DNA from: an uncultured Eubacterium sp.
GTDB taxonomy: Bacteria > Bacillota > Clostridia > Oscillospirales > Acutalibacteraceae
Length of the DNA stretch: 64,000 nt
Direction of reading: 5' to 3'
Assembly: GCA_910583925.1 (NCBI GenBank)
Contig: CAJTZJ010000002.1
Span: 1 to 64,000 of the forward strand
The notes beneath the pieces were generated by a model that had not been told where the DNA came from, did not search any database, and was given only the letters and a program-made list of their open reading frames with translations. Position 1 is the stretch's first letter. Each line of letters starts with the position of its first letter. Below, one piece after another: positions 8,703 through 17,328 of this stretch. Both the position numbers and the translations under genes were made by a program.

Positions 8703-10267
8703 AGTATTTCCTCCAATATGCGATTAATTTGTGTTTTTATATCTCTGCCGTCATTTATAACGGTAAAATCTGAATTTGCTTTATAGAATGCTTCGCTTTT
8801 TTGTGCATTCATTCGTGCCTCAGCCTGTTTGGCAGTAATGCCGTCACGCTCCATAATCCGTTTCCTGCGTGTTTCTTCAGGGGCAATCACTGCAATTGTT
8901 TTGCAGCATTGTTCATTTCCTTTGCATTCAAAAAGCAGGGGGGCATCCAAAACGCTTGGGAATTCTGCGTCCTTTTTGCATAGCTCAATAATTGCAGGGT
9001 GCATAATTGAATTTAAAAGTTCGGTGCTTTCCTTGTCTGCAAATGCTCTGTCTGCAAGAAGCTGTCTGTTCAAAATACCGTTTTCAATTATATCCTTTCC
9101 AAAATTATCTGCTAATATTGAAAGGTAAGGAGAATTTTTTTCGGTAACCTTTCTTGCATAAAGGTCTGTATCCAGAATATTAAATCCAAGCTCCTTAAGA
9201 TATTTGCCTACATAGCCCTTGCCTGCGCCTGTCTGGCCTGTTAAGCCTATTGTAAATGGTTTTTCAAGGTCTATTATACAGAAAGCAGCGGCTCGGATCA
9301 GTCTGTTATAAACTGCCATTCCTACTCCGTCTTTGTGTGGGATTCGGGCATAAACCTTTTCGGCACCCATCTTGTCAAGCTGTCTTAGAGCATCAAATAA
9401 TTCCTTGGCTTGCGATATATCATCATTTTCTTTTCCGAATGTAATTTTCGGAATGGTAATATTATCATCTTCAAAGCAAAGCGCAAAGGCATCTTTTTTT
9501 GAATTAACAAAGCTTTCGTATATTTCTTTTGATGCGTTAACAAGCATTACCCTTGCTTTCGGAGCATAGTGCTTGTATTTCATACCGGGGGAAGCAGCAA
9601 CCTCGTCCTTCTTCATTCCATTAAGAACGGCAGCGGCAACCTCAACCTTGCCGATAACAGCTTCAAGCATTTCTTTTGTAATTGCACCCGGGCGTAATAT
9701 GGTTGGTGTTTCTGTTGCAAGGGTTATAACGGTGGATTCAACGCCGAATTCGCAGTCTTCCCCGTTGATGATTGCGTCAATTTTTCCGCTCATATCGTCG
9801 ATTACATGCTTTGCTTTTGTCGGGCTCGGCAGTCCGCTGGTGTTTGCACTTGGTGCGGCAATCGGTGTGCCTGCCGCCTTAATCAGCGCTCTTGCCGTTT
9901 TGTTCTGCGGCATACGAATGGCTACTGTATCCAGTCCGCCGCTTACGGTGTTTCCTATTTTGCTGCTTTTCGGCAGAATAATAGTTAAGGGTGCAGGAAA
10001 AAACTTATCAATTAAAGCCTGTGCTTTCGGTGTAATTTCTTTTACCAACGGAAAGATATCTTCCTTTTCCGCTATGTGAACGATTAAAGGATTGTCGCTT
10101 GGCCTGCCCTTTGCAAGATATATGTTTTTTACAGCTTCCTCGTTTAATGCGTCCGCACCCAAGCCGTAAACCGTTTCGGTAGGAAATGCAACCAATCCGC
10201 CGTCGCTTAAAATCTTACCTGCAAGGGCAATATCATATTCACTTGTAGATAAAATTTTTGTTTCCAT
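8699..10267 (-). CDS. fusion: threonylcarbamoyl-AMP synthase (Sua5) + dephospho-CoA kinase (CoaE)
   Basis: 522 aa with two enzymes in one chain. Residues 1 to about 335 are Sua5: the YrdC domain with FPTETVYGLG, KGRPSDNPL and PSANTSG, the SPGMKYKHYAPKA linker, then the Sua5 C-terminal domain. This part makes the threonylcarbamoyl-AMP used for tRNA t6A. From about 338 a CoaE-like kinase begins (FTIGLTGQTGAGKG, DTDLYARKV at about 366, LDAPLLFE, later an RRKRIMERDG lid), which in the family adds the 3'-phosphate in CoA synthesis. The P-loop ends GKG (344-351) instead of the usual GKS/T, so kinase activity should not be assumed. No stop or frame change separates the parts. Confidence 0.92.
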   Translation of the reverse strand: METKILSTSEYDIALAGKILSDGGLVAFPTETVYGLGADALNEEAVKNIYLAKGRPSDNPLIVHIAEKEDIFPLVKEITPKAQALIDKFFPAPLTIILPKSSKIGNTVSGGLDTVAIRMPQNKTARALIKAAGTPIAAPSANTSGLPSPTKAKHVIDDMSGKIDAIINGEDCEFGVESTVITLATETPTILRPGAITKEMLEAVIGKVEVAAAVLNGMKKDEVAASPGMKYKHYAPKARVMLVNASKEIYESFVNSKKDAFALCFEDDNITIPKITFGKENDDISQAKELFDALRQLDKMGAEKVYARIPHKDGVGMAVYNRLIRAAAFCIIDLEKPFTIGLTGQTGAGKGYVGKYLKELGFNILDTDLYARKVTEKNSPYLSILADNFGKDIIENGILNRQLLADRAFADKESTELLNSIMHPAIIELCKKDAEFPSVLDAPLLFECKGNEQCCKTIAVIAPEETRRKRIMERDGITAKQAEARMNAQKSEAFYKANSDFTVINDGRDIKTQINRILEEIL

Positions 10268-10313
10268 AAAAATTAATAAACCTCTATACCTCCCTTGTAA
10301 AAGGAAAGCTTTT

Positions 10314-10742
10314 TTATATTATTCCAGCTTCTTTAGCTTTTTGCAGGAGTTTAGGCTGGATTTCGGGATATGTCCAGTTATCAACAAGATCATCAGTTAA
10401 TATAATTCTTTCAATTTCACTGTGTAATTCTTTTTCAAAATCAGTTATTTCGGCATAATAAAGCATACCAAAGGTTTCTTCGCCGTTGAAATTTTTATCC
10501 GTTGTAACAGAATAAACGCATATTGGTTTGATAGTAAATTCTGTTGCACCTGTTTCTTCATATAATTCTCTTTTTGCAGTATCAAAAATATCTTCCTTGT
10601 TTTCCCTATGACCACCGGGAAACTCAAATGTATTTCTTTCCTTATGTTTACAGAAAACCCATTTTCCATTTGATTTTGAAATAATAACCGCAAATTTTAG
10701 TAGTTCATCCTCAACGGTATCATAAAACTTTACTTCTGTCAT
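10314..10742 (-). CDS. Nudix hydrolase
   Basis: 142 aa with a complete Nudix box: GGHRENKE followed by KRELYEETGA, which places the catalytic REXXEE glutamates. Nudix enzymes hydrolyse nucleoside diphosphates linked to another moiety; the substrate here is unknown, with 8-oxo-dGTP-type cleaning the default guess. It starts 1 nt after the prfA stop with GAGG upstream, inside the operon. The place usually held by prmC (release-factor methyltransferase) next to prfA is occupied by this gene. Confidence 0.88.
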   Translation of the reverse strand: MTEVKFYDTVEDELLKFAVIISKSNGKWVFCKHKERNTFEFPGGHRENKEDIFDTAKRELYEETGATEFTIKPICVYSVTTDKNFNGEETFGMLYYAEITDFEKELHSEIERIILTDDLVDNWTYPEIQPKLLQKAKEAGII

Positions 10743-10743
10743 T

Positions 10744-11817
10744 TTAATCCTCGTTCGCCTTTAATTTTTCGGCGGTATCGGCAGTAATCAGCGCATCAAT
10801 CAGCTCATCGAGATCGCCGTTCAGCATCTGTTCGATTTTATACAGCGTAAGCCCGATTCTGTGATCGGAAATTCTGCCCTGCGGATAGTTGTAGGTGCGT
10901 ATTCTTTCGCTTCTGTCGCCTGTGCCTACCTGTGATTTACGCTCGCCTGCAATTTCTGCATCGTGCTTCGCCTTTTCAGCATCATAAAGTCTTGAACGAA
11001 GCACTTTCATTGCTTTTTCCTTGTTTTTATGCTGGCTTCTTTCGTCCTGACATTCAACAACCGTACCCGTAGGCAGGTGTGTTATTCGGATTGCGGAGGA
11101 GGTTTTGTTGATATGCTGTCCGCCTGCACCGCTTGAACGGAAGGTATCTATCTGCAAATCCTTTTCGTTAAGCTCAAAATCAATATCCTCTGCTTCGGGA
11201 AGCACGGCAACCGTAACGGTTGAGGTGTGAATTCTGCCCTGACTTTCTGTTTCGGGAACACGCTGAACTCTGTGAACACCGCTTTCAAATTTAAAACGGC
11301 TGTATGCACCGTCACCCTCAACGGAAAAGCTGATTTCCTTGTAGCCGCCAAGACCTGTTTCGTTTGCGTTCATTATTTCTGTTTTAAAGCCTTTAGCTTC
11401 AGCGTACATCGAATACATACGGAAAAGAACACCTGCAAAAAGAGCGCTTTCTTCTCCGCCTGCACCGCCGCGGATTTCTATGATAACATTTCTGTCGTCA
11501 TTAGGGTCACGCGGTAAAAGAAGAATTTTAAGATCCTCTGAAATTCTTTCGATATCCTCCTTGCTCTGCTCAAATTCCTCTTTAACCATTTCGGCAAAAT
11601 CGCTGTCAAGTCCGCCCTCGTCAAGCATAGCACGGCTTTCCTCGTTTGTTTTCTTTGCCTTTTTGTATTCACGGAATTTTTCAACAACAGGAGTAAGCTG
11701 TTTCATTTCTTTCATCAGTTTTGTGTATTGCTCCTGATCTGTAACGATTTCAGGACGGCATACCAAATCGTTTACCTCGTCAAATCTTTTTTCAACTTCA
11801 GTTAATTTATCAAACAT
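10744..11817 (-). CDS. prfA: peptide chain release factor 1
   Basis: 357 aa. Class-I release factor that recognises UAA/UAG and triggers peptidyl-tRNA hydrolysis on the ribosome. The catalytic GGQ loop is intact ([15 protein letters not shown]). A PXT-like anticodon segment fitting RF1 is expected in the middle of the protein. The ATG at 11817 has AAAGGTG 6 nt upstream and is preferred over the in-frame GTG at 11826. The start overlaps the DUF951 stop by 8 nt, indicating translational coupling. Confidence 0.96.
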   Translation of the reverse strand: MFDKLTEVEKRFDEVNDLVCRPEIVTDQEQYTKLMKEMKQLTPVVEKFREYKKAKKTNEESRAMLDEGGLDSDFAEMVKEEFEQSKEDIERISEDLKILLLPRDPNDDRNVIIEIRGGAGGEESALFAGVLFRMYSMYAEAKGFKTEIMNANETGLGGYKEISFSVEGDGAYSRFKFESGVHRVQRVPETESQGRIHTSTVTVAVLPEAEDIDFELNEKDLQIDTFRSSGAGGQHINKTSSAIRITHLPTGTVVECQDERSQHKNKEKAMKVLRSRLYDAEKAKHDAEIAGERKSQVGTGDRSERIRTYNYPQGRISDHRIGLTLYKIEQMLNGDLDELIDALITADTAEKLKANED

Positions 11818-11989
11818 TTTTAACACCTTTTATATTTTTTTCTGCCTTAATTCTGGGAACCATAACCTCTCTGCCACATTTTGTGCATTTCAGCTTATAA
11901 TCAACACCAAGGCGCAGCAGCTCAAATTCCTTGCAGCCGCAGGGATGGGGCTTTTTCATAATAAGAATATCATGAAGCTTCAAGTCCAT
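11810..11989 (-). CDS. DUF951 family small zinc-finger-like protein
   Basis: 59 aa. The two cysteine pairs HPCGCKEF and KCTKCGREV and the phrase MKKPHPCG are hallmarks of the DUF951 family, conserved in Firmicutes with unknown function, probably a zinc-binding and possibly translation-linked protein. ATG at 11989 follows AGGTG by 6 nt; a GTG at 11998 is an alternative. First gene of the prfA operon. Confidence 0.88.
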   Translation of the reverse strand: MDLKLHDILIMKKPHPCGCKEFELLRLGVDYKLKCTKCGREVMVPRIKAEKNIKGVKNV

Positions 11990-12032
11990 ATCATTCACCT
12001 GTTTATTTTTATTTATACATATTATATGCTCT

Positions 12033-12061
12033 ATTGTAGCACAATTACCATTTGTTTACAA
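12033..12061 (-). promoter_or_regulatory. promoter of the DUF951-prfA operon
   Basis: On the minus strand TTGTAA (12061-12056), a 17-nt spacer, then TACAAT (12038-12033). Confidence 0.6.
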
Positions 12062-12120
12062 CATAATTAAGCCGAACTTTGCATATACATAATTACAAAG
12101 TAATTAAAGAGAGTGATGTT

Positions 12121-13053
12121 ATGATTTTTTATCCGGAGGGGCAAAATGAAGCCCTGCAGCGAAAATTTGATTCGTTGGAGGATGTTAAAACAGCAATGAT
12201 GAACGGAACTGTTATTGAATCAAAGGTTCTTTTGTGCGACAGCGAGCATAATCTTCATGTTGATCTGGGGATTATCAGGGGTATGATACCAAGGGAAGAG
12301 GGCGCTATTGGAATAGATGACGGGTCAACAAGGGATATTGCTCTTATTTCCAAGGTCAACAAGCCCGTCTGCTTTACCGTTCTTGGATTTCAGCGTGATG
12401 ATTTTGGAAATATCAGTGCAATTCTTTCAAGAAAAGCAGTTCAGCTTGGCTGTAAAAAGAACTTTATTGATAATCTTAATGTTGGAGATATCATAAATGC
12501 AAGGGTAACACATCTTGAAAAATTCGGCGCTTTTATTGATATAGGAGCAGGCATCAATGCACTTATTCCGATTGATATGCTTTCTGTTTCAAGAATAAAT
12601 CATCCCCGCGAAAGGCTTTATGAGGGCGAGGATATAAAGGTTGTTTTAAGAAAAAGAGAGCCTGAAAAGCTTACTTTTTCTCTTAAAGAGCTGCTCGGAA
12701 CATGGAGGGAGAATGCTGCCCTTTTTGAACCGGGAGAAACGGTTACAGGAACTGTAAGAAGCATAGAGCCTTATGGTGTATTTGTTGAGCTTATGCCGAA
12801 TTTAGCAGGGCTTGCCGAGCCTTGCGATTATCTTTTTGAGGGGCAGCAGGTTGCCGTTTATATCAAATCCGTTCTTCCTGATAAAATGAAAATAAAGCTT
12901 GTTATTGTTGAAGCGTTTGATGAATCCAAAATGGCAGAGGAGCTTACATATTTTGTTCATTCAGAGCATATAGACCGTTTTGATTATTCAACGCCTAATG
13001 CACCAAAGGAAATTTCAACTGTTTTTGATGAAGAAATACAAAAAATTTCTTGA
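12121..13053 (+). CDS. S1 RNA-binding domain protein
   Basis: 310 aa related to ribosomal protein S1 and its short paralogues. A central S1 domain is clear (VGDIINARVTHLEKFGAFIDI), and a second S1-like repeat follows (GETVTGTVRSIEPYGVFVEL). The N-terminal third resembles a further degenerate OB fold. It likely binds RNA and acts in translation or RNA stability; the exact role is unknown. The ATG at 12121 has GAGAGTG upstream; an earlier TTG in the same frame is less likely. Monocistronic, divergent from the prfA operon. Confidence 0.85.
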   Translation: MIFYPEGQNEALQRKFDSLEDVKTAMMNGTVIESKVLLCDSEHNLHVDLGIIRGMIPREEGAIGIDDGSTRDIALISKVNKPVCFTVLGFQRDDFGNISAILSRKAVQLGCKKNFIDNLNVGDIINARVTHLEKFGAFIDIGAGINALIPIDMLSVSRINHPRERLYEGEDIKVVLRKREPEKLTFSLKELLGTWRENAALFEPGETVTGTVRSIEPYGVFVELMPNLAGLAEPCDYLFEGQQVAVYIKSVLPDKMKIKLVIVEAFDESKMAEELTYFVHSEHIDRFDYSTPNAPKEISTVFDEEIQKIS

Positions 13054-13077
13054 CATTATGGATTTTAGTGTTAATAT
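13050..13077 (+). promoter_or_regulatory. promoter of the esterase gene
   Basis: TTGACA at 13050-13055 overlaps the stop codon of the S1-domain gene. TAATAT follows at 13072-13077 after 16 nt. Confidence 0.6.
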
Positions 13078-13137
13078 ATCATCATCAAAGTGAATGGTTT
13101 TGTATTAATTACTCTATAATAAGAAAAGAGGATGTTT

Positions 13138-14034
13138 ATGGATATTTTTAAGCCGGTATTAAAAATCGTTTGGGAAAAAACAAGGATTGTTGATGCTAAA
13201 AGAATGAAAACCGAAAAATATCCGAATGGAATAAAAGAATTCAGGGATATTCCGTATATAGAAGACGGGAATATGTATCATCTGCTTGATGTTTATGTTC
13301 CTGATAATACAGGAGCAAGTCTGCCTGTAATCATTGATGTGCATGGCGGCGGCTGGATGTACGGCACAAAGGAGATTAATAAATGCTATTGCCATCATCT
13401 TGCCAAGGAAGGCTTTATTGTTGTTAATATAAATTACAGATTAGCCGGAAATGTTCTTTTTAAAGATCAGATTAAGGATATTTTTTCGGCATTCCAATGG
13501 ATTGGCGAAAATATGGGAAGCTTTCCTGCCGATATGAATAATGTTTTTTTAACGGGAGATTCCGCAGGCGGACATTTTGTAAGCATTTGCGCAGCGCTGT
13601 CAAGAAGCGAGGAGCTCAGAAAGGAATTTGATATTCCTTATAATCCTTTGCAGTTTAACGCAATAGGCGCAACCTCGCCTGTTGTTGATTTACTCAGCCC
13701 CAATATTATTCTGAATGTTAATCTAAGAATGCTTCTCGGAAGCAATCACAAGAAATCGCCGTTTTGCAAGTATATGAAATTTGATCAGGTAGCGGTTTCG
13801 GGTATGCCGCCGTTTTATATATTAACTTCAAGCGGAGATTTTGTTCATTCTCAGAGCTATAAGCTTAAAAAAGTGCTTGATGATTTAGGTGTTCCGAATA
13901 AAATGAGAGATTGGCAGTTTAAGTATAAGGGAAAAAGACTTCCGCATTGCTTTGCCGTGCTTGATGCAAATTCCCGCCCTGCAGCGGTTGTTATAAAGGA
14001 AATGGCGGATTATTTTAAACAGCATATGAAATAA
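13138..14034 (+). CDS. alpha/beta hydrolase, HSL-like esterase
   Basis: 298-aa carboxylesterase-type hydrolase. The oxyanion-hole motif HGGGW (in DVHGGGWMYG), nucleophile elbow GDSAGG, acid candidate in SSGDFVHSQ and late His in LPHCFAV make a complete hormone-sensitive-lipase-like set. There is no signal peptide, so it acts in the cytoplasm on an unknown ester. The ATG at 13138 is spaced 6 nt from GAGG; the ATG two codons earlier is too close. It ends before a strong terminator at 14038. Confidence 0.87.
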   Translation: MDIFKPVLKIVWEKTRIVDAKRMKTEKYPNGIKEFRDIPYIEDGNMYHLLDVYVPDNTGASLPVIIDVHGGGWMYGTKEINKCYCHHLAKEGFIVVNINYRLAGNVLFKDQIKDIFSAFQWIGENMGSFPADMNNVFLTGDSAGGHFVSICAALSRSEELRKEFDIPYNPLQFNAIGATSPVVDLLSPNIILNVNLRMLLGSNHKKSPFCKYMKFDQVAVSGMPPFYILTSSGDFVHSQSYKLKKVLDDLGVPNKMRDWQFKYKGKRLPHCFAVLDANSRPAAVVIKEMADYFKQHMK

Positions 14035-14037
14035 GCA

Positions 14038-14063
14038 AAAAGGAAGGCAATTGCCTTCCTTTT
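14038..14063. terminator. terminator after the esterase gene
   Basis: Perfect palindrome of 26 nt (AAAAGGAAGGCAA / TTGCCTTCCTTTT). It can act on both strands, serving the esterase gene and possibly the converging ECF S-component gene. Confidence 0.75.
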
Positions 14064-14130
14064 CCGTTTATAATGATATTTCATGATTAAATAAATGCAG
14101 ATTTATCCGCTGAAATATACTTTTAGTATT

Positions 14131-14676
14131 CTAATCTTTCGGATATTTCTGTGGAACAAGATTTGCTTTCATAAGTGCAAAAACGATTGTTGGTATTAAA
14201 ACCAGCTGAATGATTATGCCGGGAAGAGAGGTAACAAAATAAGATGTTGCCCAAGCGGCAATCGTAATTTCACCCTTTGCAAAAATTAGTGCTTTTGCAG
14301 CACCGGCAACTATTCTGCCGAAAAGCATTGCAATTATAAGGCTTGTGTATAAATCAGCATAAAGATTTTTTGTTTTTATCAGTTTCATCATAATTCCTGC
14401 AATAAATCCGTAAACACAGCATTCAATCATCATTTGCGGAAGCATTGCGGCAGGTGGCATACCTGTAAACAAGCTTGAGAGCAACGGCCCGGCTATTCCG
14501 CAGACTGCACCGAAATGCCAGCCGCAGAGAAGTCCGCAGAGCAAAACAGGAATGTGCATCGGAAGATAGATTGCACCGGCATTCGGAATTGCGTGAAATG
14601 CCTGCGGAAGCACAACACAAAGTGCGATGCAGACTGCGGTAATAATTGATTTTTTTACAGCACTCATTTTATTCAT
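14131..14676 (-). CDS. ECF transporter S component
   Basis: 181-aa membrane protein with about six hydrophobic segments. The early segment with YLPMHIPVLLCGLLCGW is characteristic of ECF S components, the substrate-binding subunits of energy-coupling-factor vitamin transporters. Substrate cannot be assigned. It is divergent from an EcfA1-A2-T set 180 nt away and is likely to use it. ATG at 14676 with GAAGGGG upstream. A minus-strand TTGCAG-17-TACTTT promoter candidate lies before it. Confidence 0.85.
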   Translation of the reverse strand: MNKMSAVKKSIITAVCIALCVVLPQAFHAIPNAGAIYLPMHIPVLLCGLLCGWHFGAVCGIAGPLLSSLFTGMPPAAMLPQMMIECCVYGFIAGIMMKLIKTKNLYADLYTSLIIAMLFGRIVAGAAKALIFAKGEITIAAWATSYFVTSLPGIIIQLVLIPTIVFALMKANLVPQKYPKD

Positions 14677-14742
14677 AAGGAAAACCCCTTCGTATATTTA
14701 TTGTTTGGATATAAAGTATCATATCAAGAAATTTGCTGCAAG

Positions 14743-14787
14743 CCCCCTATGGGGATATTTTATCCCCCGCAGGGGGTTGTTTTTTTT
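14743..14787 (+). terminator. GC-rich hairpin with T-run between divergent ECF genes
   Basis: CCCCCT..GGGGATA pairs with TATCCCCC..AGGGGG (14743-14776), then TTGTTTTTTTTT. It has the form of an intrinsic terminator pointing toward ecfA1, although no gene lies upstream on this strand. It could be an attenuator of an ecfA leader, or lie upstream of a TTGTTT-16-TATTAT promoter at 14777-14804. Confidence 0.55.
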
Positions 14788-14858
14788 ACCATTTAATATA
14801 TTATTTAAGTGGGTTTATTTCTATTCTAAACCGATTAACAGGAAGCAGGAGAATAATC

Positions 14859-15689
14859 GTGAAAGCAGTTGAAGCCGAAAACTTAATATTTTCTTATACT
14901 TCGCCTGAAAGTAAAAGCAAATCTCTTTCTGATGTTTCAGTTGAGATTGAAAAAGGCGAATTTATTGCAGTTTTAGGCAAAAATGGAAGCGGAAAAACAA
15001 CACTTGCAAGACATTTTAATGCGTTGCTTTCCGTTCAGGGCGGAAAGTTGGTTGTTGCAGCACTTGATGCTTCCGATAAAAGCAATGTATGGGAAATAAG
15101 AAAAAACTGCTCAATGGTTTTTCAAAACCCGGATAATCAGTTTGTTTCCACTCTTGTTGAAGAGGATGTTGCTTTTGCACCAAGAAATTTCGGCGTTTCA
15201 GAGGATGAAATTCCGAAAAGGGTAAAAAATGCGCTTGAAATAGTTGGACTTTCGGGCTTTGAAAAGCGTTCTCCGCATATGCTTTCCGGCGGACAGAAGC
15301 AGCGGGCTGCCATCGCAGGGGTGCTTTCCTGTAATCCCGATATCATTATTTTTGATGAAGCAACTTCTATGCTTGATCCTGACGGGAGACGGGAAGTTTT
15401 GGATGTTATAAAAAAGCTTCATAATATGGGGCGTACAATAATTATGATATCGCATTATATTGAGGAGGCACTGTCGGCTGACAGAGTTATTCTGATGAAA
15501 AACGGAAAAATAACTGCAAATGATACCCCTCGGAAGGTATTAACCGATACGACCCTTCTTTATGATGCCGGGTTTGAACCGCCTGTTGCGGTTCAGGCTT
15601 ATAATGATTTAAAGAAAAAGGGTGTTGTGCTTTCAAAATGCCCTCTTACAAATGAGGAATTGGTGGATGAATTATGCAGCTTGAATTAA
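14859..15689 (+). CDS. ecfA1: energy-coupling factor transporter ATPase EcfA1
   Basis: 276-aa ABC ATPase. Walker A GKNGSGKTT, the Q-loop phrase VFQNPDNQFVSTLVEEDVAF typical of EcfA1, signature LSGGQKQR and Walker B IIIFDEATSMLD are all intact. It powers vitamin uptake together with EcfA2, EcfT and an S component. A GTG start at 14859 follows AGGAG by about 8 nt; an in-frame extension upstream runs through the terminator hairpin and is not credible. It overlaps ecfA2 by 16 nt. Confidence 0.94.
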   Translation: MKAVEAENLIFSYTSPESKSKSLSDVSVEIEKGEFIAVLGKNGSGKTTLARHFNALLSVQGGKLVVAALDASDKSNVWEIRKNCSMVFQNPDNQFVSTLVEEDVAFAPRNFGVSEDEIPKRVKNALEIVGLSGFEKRSPHMLSGGQKQRAAIAGVLSCNPDIIIFDEATSMLDPDGRREVLDVIKKLHNMGRTIIMISHYIEEALSADRVILMKNGKITANDTPRKVLTDTTLLYDAGFEPPVAVQAYNDLKKKGVVLSKCPLTNEELVDELCSLN

Positions 15690-16531
15690 AGTCGGTTTCG
15701 TATACATATGTTCCGGGTACCTCGTATTCCTCAAAAGCCGTTTCCGATGTTTCGCTGAAAATTGAAGAGGGCGAATTCGTCGGAATAATGGGGAAAACAG
15801 GCTGCGGAAAATCAACGCTGCTTCAGCTTATGGCAGGGCTTCTTGATGCCGATAACGGCAGAGTTTTTCTTTTTGATGAGGATATAAATGGTAAAGGCTG
15901 CAACAGGCGGAAGCTTCGGGAAAGCGTAGGTGTACTTTTTCAGTTCCCTGATTATCAGCTTTTTGAAACAACGGTGTATCGTGATACTGCGTTTGGATTA
16001 AAGCATTCAGGCTTAACAAAAAGAGAGGTTGAAGCGGCTGTTAAGGAAGCAATCGAGCTTGTCGGTTTTGATTATGATAAAATAAAGGATAAATCACCGC
16101 TTGGTTTTTCCGGCGGAGAAAAAAAAAGGCTTGCCATAGCAGGTGTTCTTGCTGTTAAGCCGAAAATTCTGCTTTTGGATGAACCTGTTGCAGGGCTTGA
16201 TCCATCAGGCAGAAAGGCGTTTTTAAAGCTTCTTAAAAGGCTTAATGAAAACGGAACTACCATTATTATGATTTCACATAATGCAGATGTGCTGGCTGAA
16301 TATGCTTCACGAATCATTCTTATGAAAAACGGCAGAATTGCAGCAGACGGCAATGCGGAAGATATACTGTCCGATTATGATATGCTTCATAAAGGCGGTA
16401 TTTGTGCCGGGCAGGTAAAAAGTATTGCAAAGCGCCTTTGTGACAAGGGATTTGATGTTTCGGACAAGGCTGTTCGATATAATCAGCTTATTGATGAAAT
16501 CTGCCGTATATTCGGGAGGGAGGATATATGA
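15674..16531 (+). CDS. ecfA2: energy-coupling factor transporter ATPase EcfA2
   Basis: 285-aa ABC ATPase partner of EcfA1. Walker A GKTGCGKST, Q-loop LFQFPDYQLFETTVYRD, signature FSGGEKKR and Walker B ILLLDEPVAGLD are present; the FQFPDYQLFE wording is the EcfA2 type. It overlaps ecfA1 (16 nt) and ecfT (4 nt), so the set is one operon with fixed stoichiometry. Confidence 0.94.
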   Translation: MQLELKSVSYTYVPGTSYSSKAVSDVSLKIEEGEFVGIMGKTGCGKSTLLQLMAGLLDADNGRVFLFDEDINGKGCNRRKLRESVGVLFQFPDYQLFETTVYRDTAFGLKHSGLTKREVEAAVKEAIELVGFDYDKIKDKSPLGFSGGEKKRLAIAGVLAVKPKILLLDEPVAGLDPSGRKAFLKLLKRLNENGTTIIMISHNADVLAEYASRIILMKNGRIAADGNAEDILSDYDMLHKGGICAGQVKSIAKRLCDKGFDVSDKAVRYNQLIDEICRIFGREDI

Positions 16532-17319
16532 AAAAGCTTCCTGACGGAATTTATATAGAGGGCGAATCTTTACTTCATAAGCTTGATTCAACAGTTAAGC
16601 TGATTTTATTTATAATTCTTATTGCCGCCGTAATTGCAGCAGATTCGCTGCTCGGCTATATTGCTTTGCTTTTGTTTACGGCAAGTATATGTATCCTTTC
16701 AAAAATAGGGATTAAAGCAGCGTTTGGAAATGTTTTAAGGCTTTTTTGGTTTTTTATAACAATTTTTATTATGAATCTTCTGTTTTTCAAAGCTGAAAAT
16801 GCCTGGATAAGCTTTTGGATTTTTCATCCGTCCCTTGATGGAATGCAGCAGGGAATAAAGGTAGTGGCAAGGGTTGTAGTGTTTTTGATTTTTTCTAATA
16901 TTCTTAATGCAACAACGCCTCCCCTTGAAGTAACCGCTGCGATAGAAAATATGATTTTACCGCTTAAAATTTTTAAAGTGCCTGTTTCTCAGATTGCGCT
17001 TATTCTTTCGGTTTCCATTCAGTTTATCCCCATACTTTTTGAAGAGGCGGATATGATTAAAAAGGCTCAGACGGCAAGAGGTGCACAGTTTGAAAGCAAA
17101 CGGCTGCTTGATAAGGCGAAGGCAGCAATCCCAATGGTTGTTCCCATTTTTTTGGCTGCCTTCAGACGGGCTGATGAGCTTTCGCTTGCAATGGAAGCAA
17201 GGGGTTATCGCGTAGATTCTAAGTTTAATAAAAGGAAGGCTGTGCATATAGGAGCAAATGAAATAATATCATTTCTTATTTGCTGTGCGTTTCTTACAAT
17301 TCAAATTATGGTTTTGTGA
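16528..17319 (+). CDS. ecfT: energy-coupling factor transmembrane protein EcfT
   Basis: 263-aa membrane subunit with a hydrophobic N-terminal half and a cytoplasmic helical region carrying the two coupling motifs AQTARGAQF and AMEARGYRV (ARG motifs that contact the ATPases). It bridges the A1-A2 pair and exchangeable S components. ATGA overlap with ecfA2. Confidence 0.93.
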   Translation: MKKLPDGIYIEGESLLHKLDSTVKLILFIILIAAVIAADSLLGYIALLLFTASICILSKIGIKAAFGNVLRLFWFFITIFIMNLLFFKAENAWISFWIFHPSLDGMQQGIKVVARVVVFLIFSNILNATTPPLEVTAAIENMILPLKIFKVPVSQIALILSVSIQFIPILFEEADMIKKAQTARGAQFESKRLLDKAKAAIPMVVPIFLAAFRRADELSLAMEARGYRVDSKFNKRKAVHIGANEIISFLICCAFLTIQIMVL

Positions 17320-17328
17320 GGTTGAAAG

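Noticed and set aside
9573..10079. 168-codon plus-strand frame inside the Sua5 part
   Set aside because: Antisense shadow of a strongly conserved coding region.
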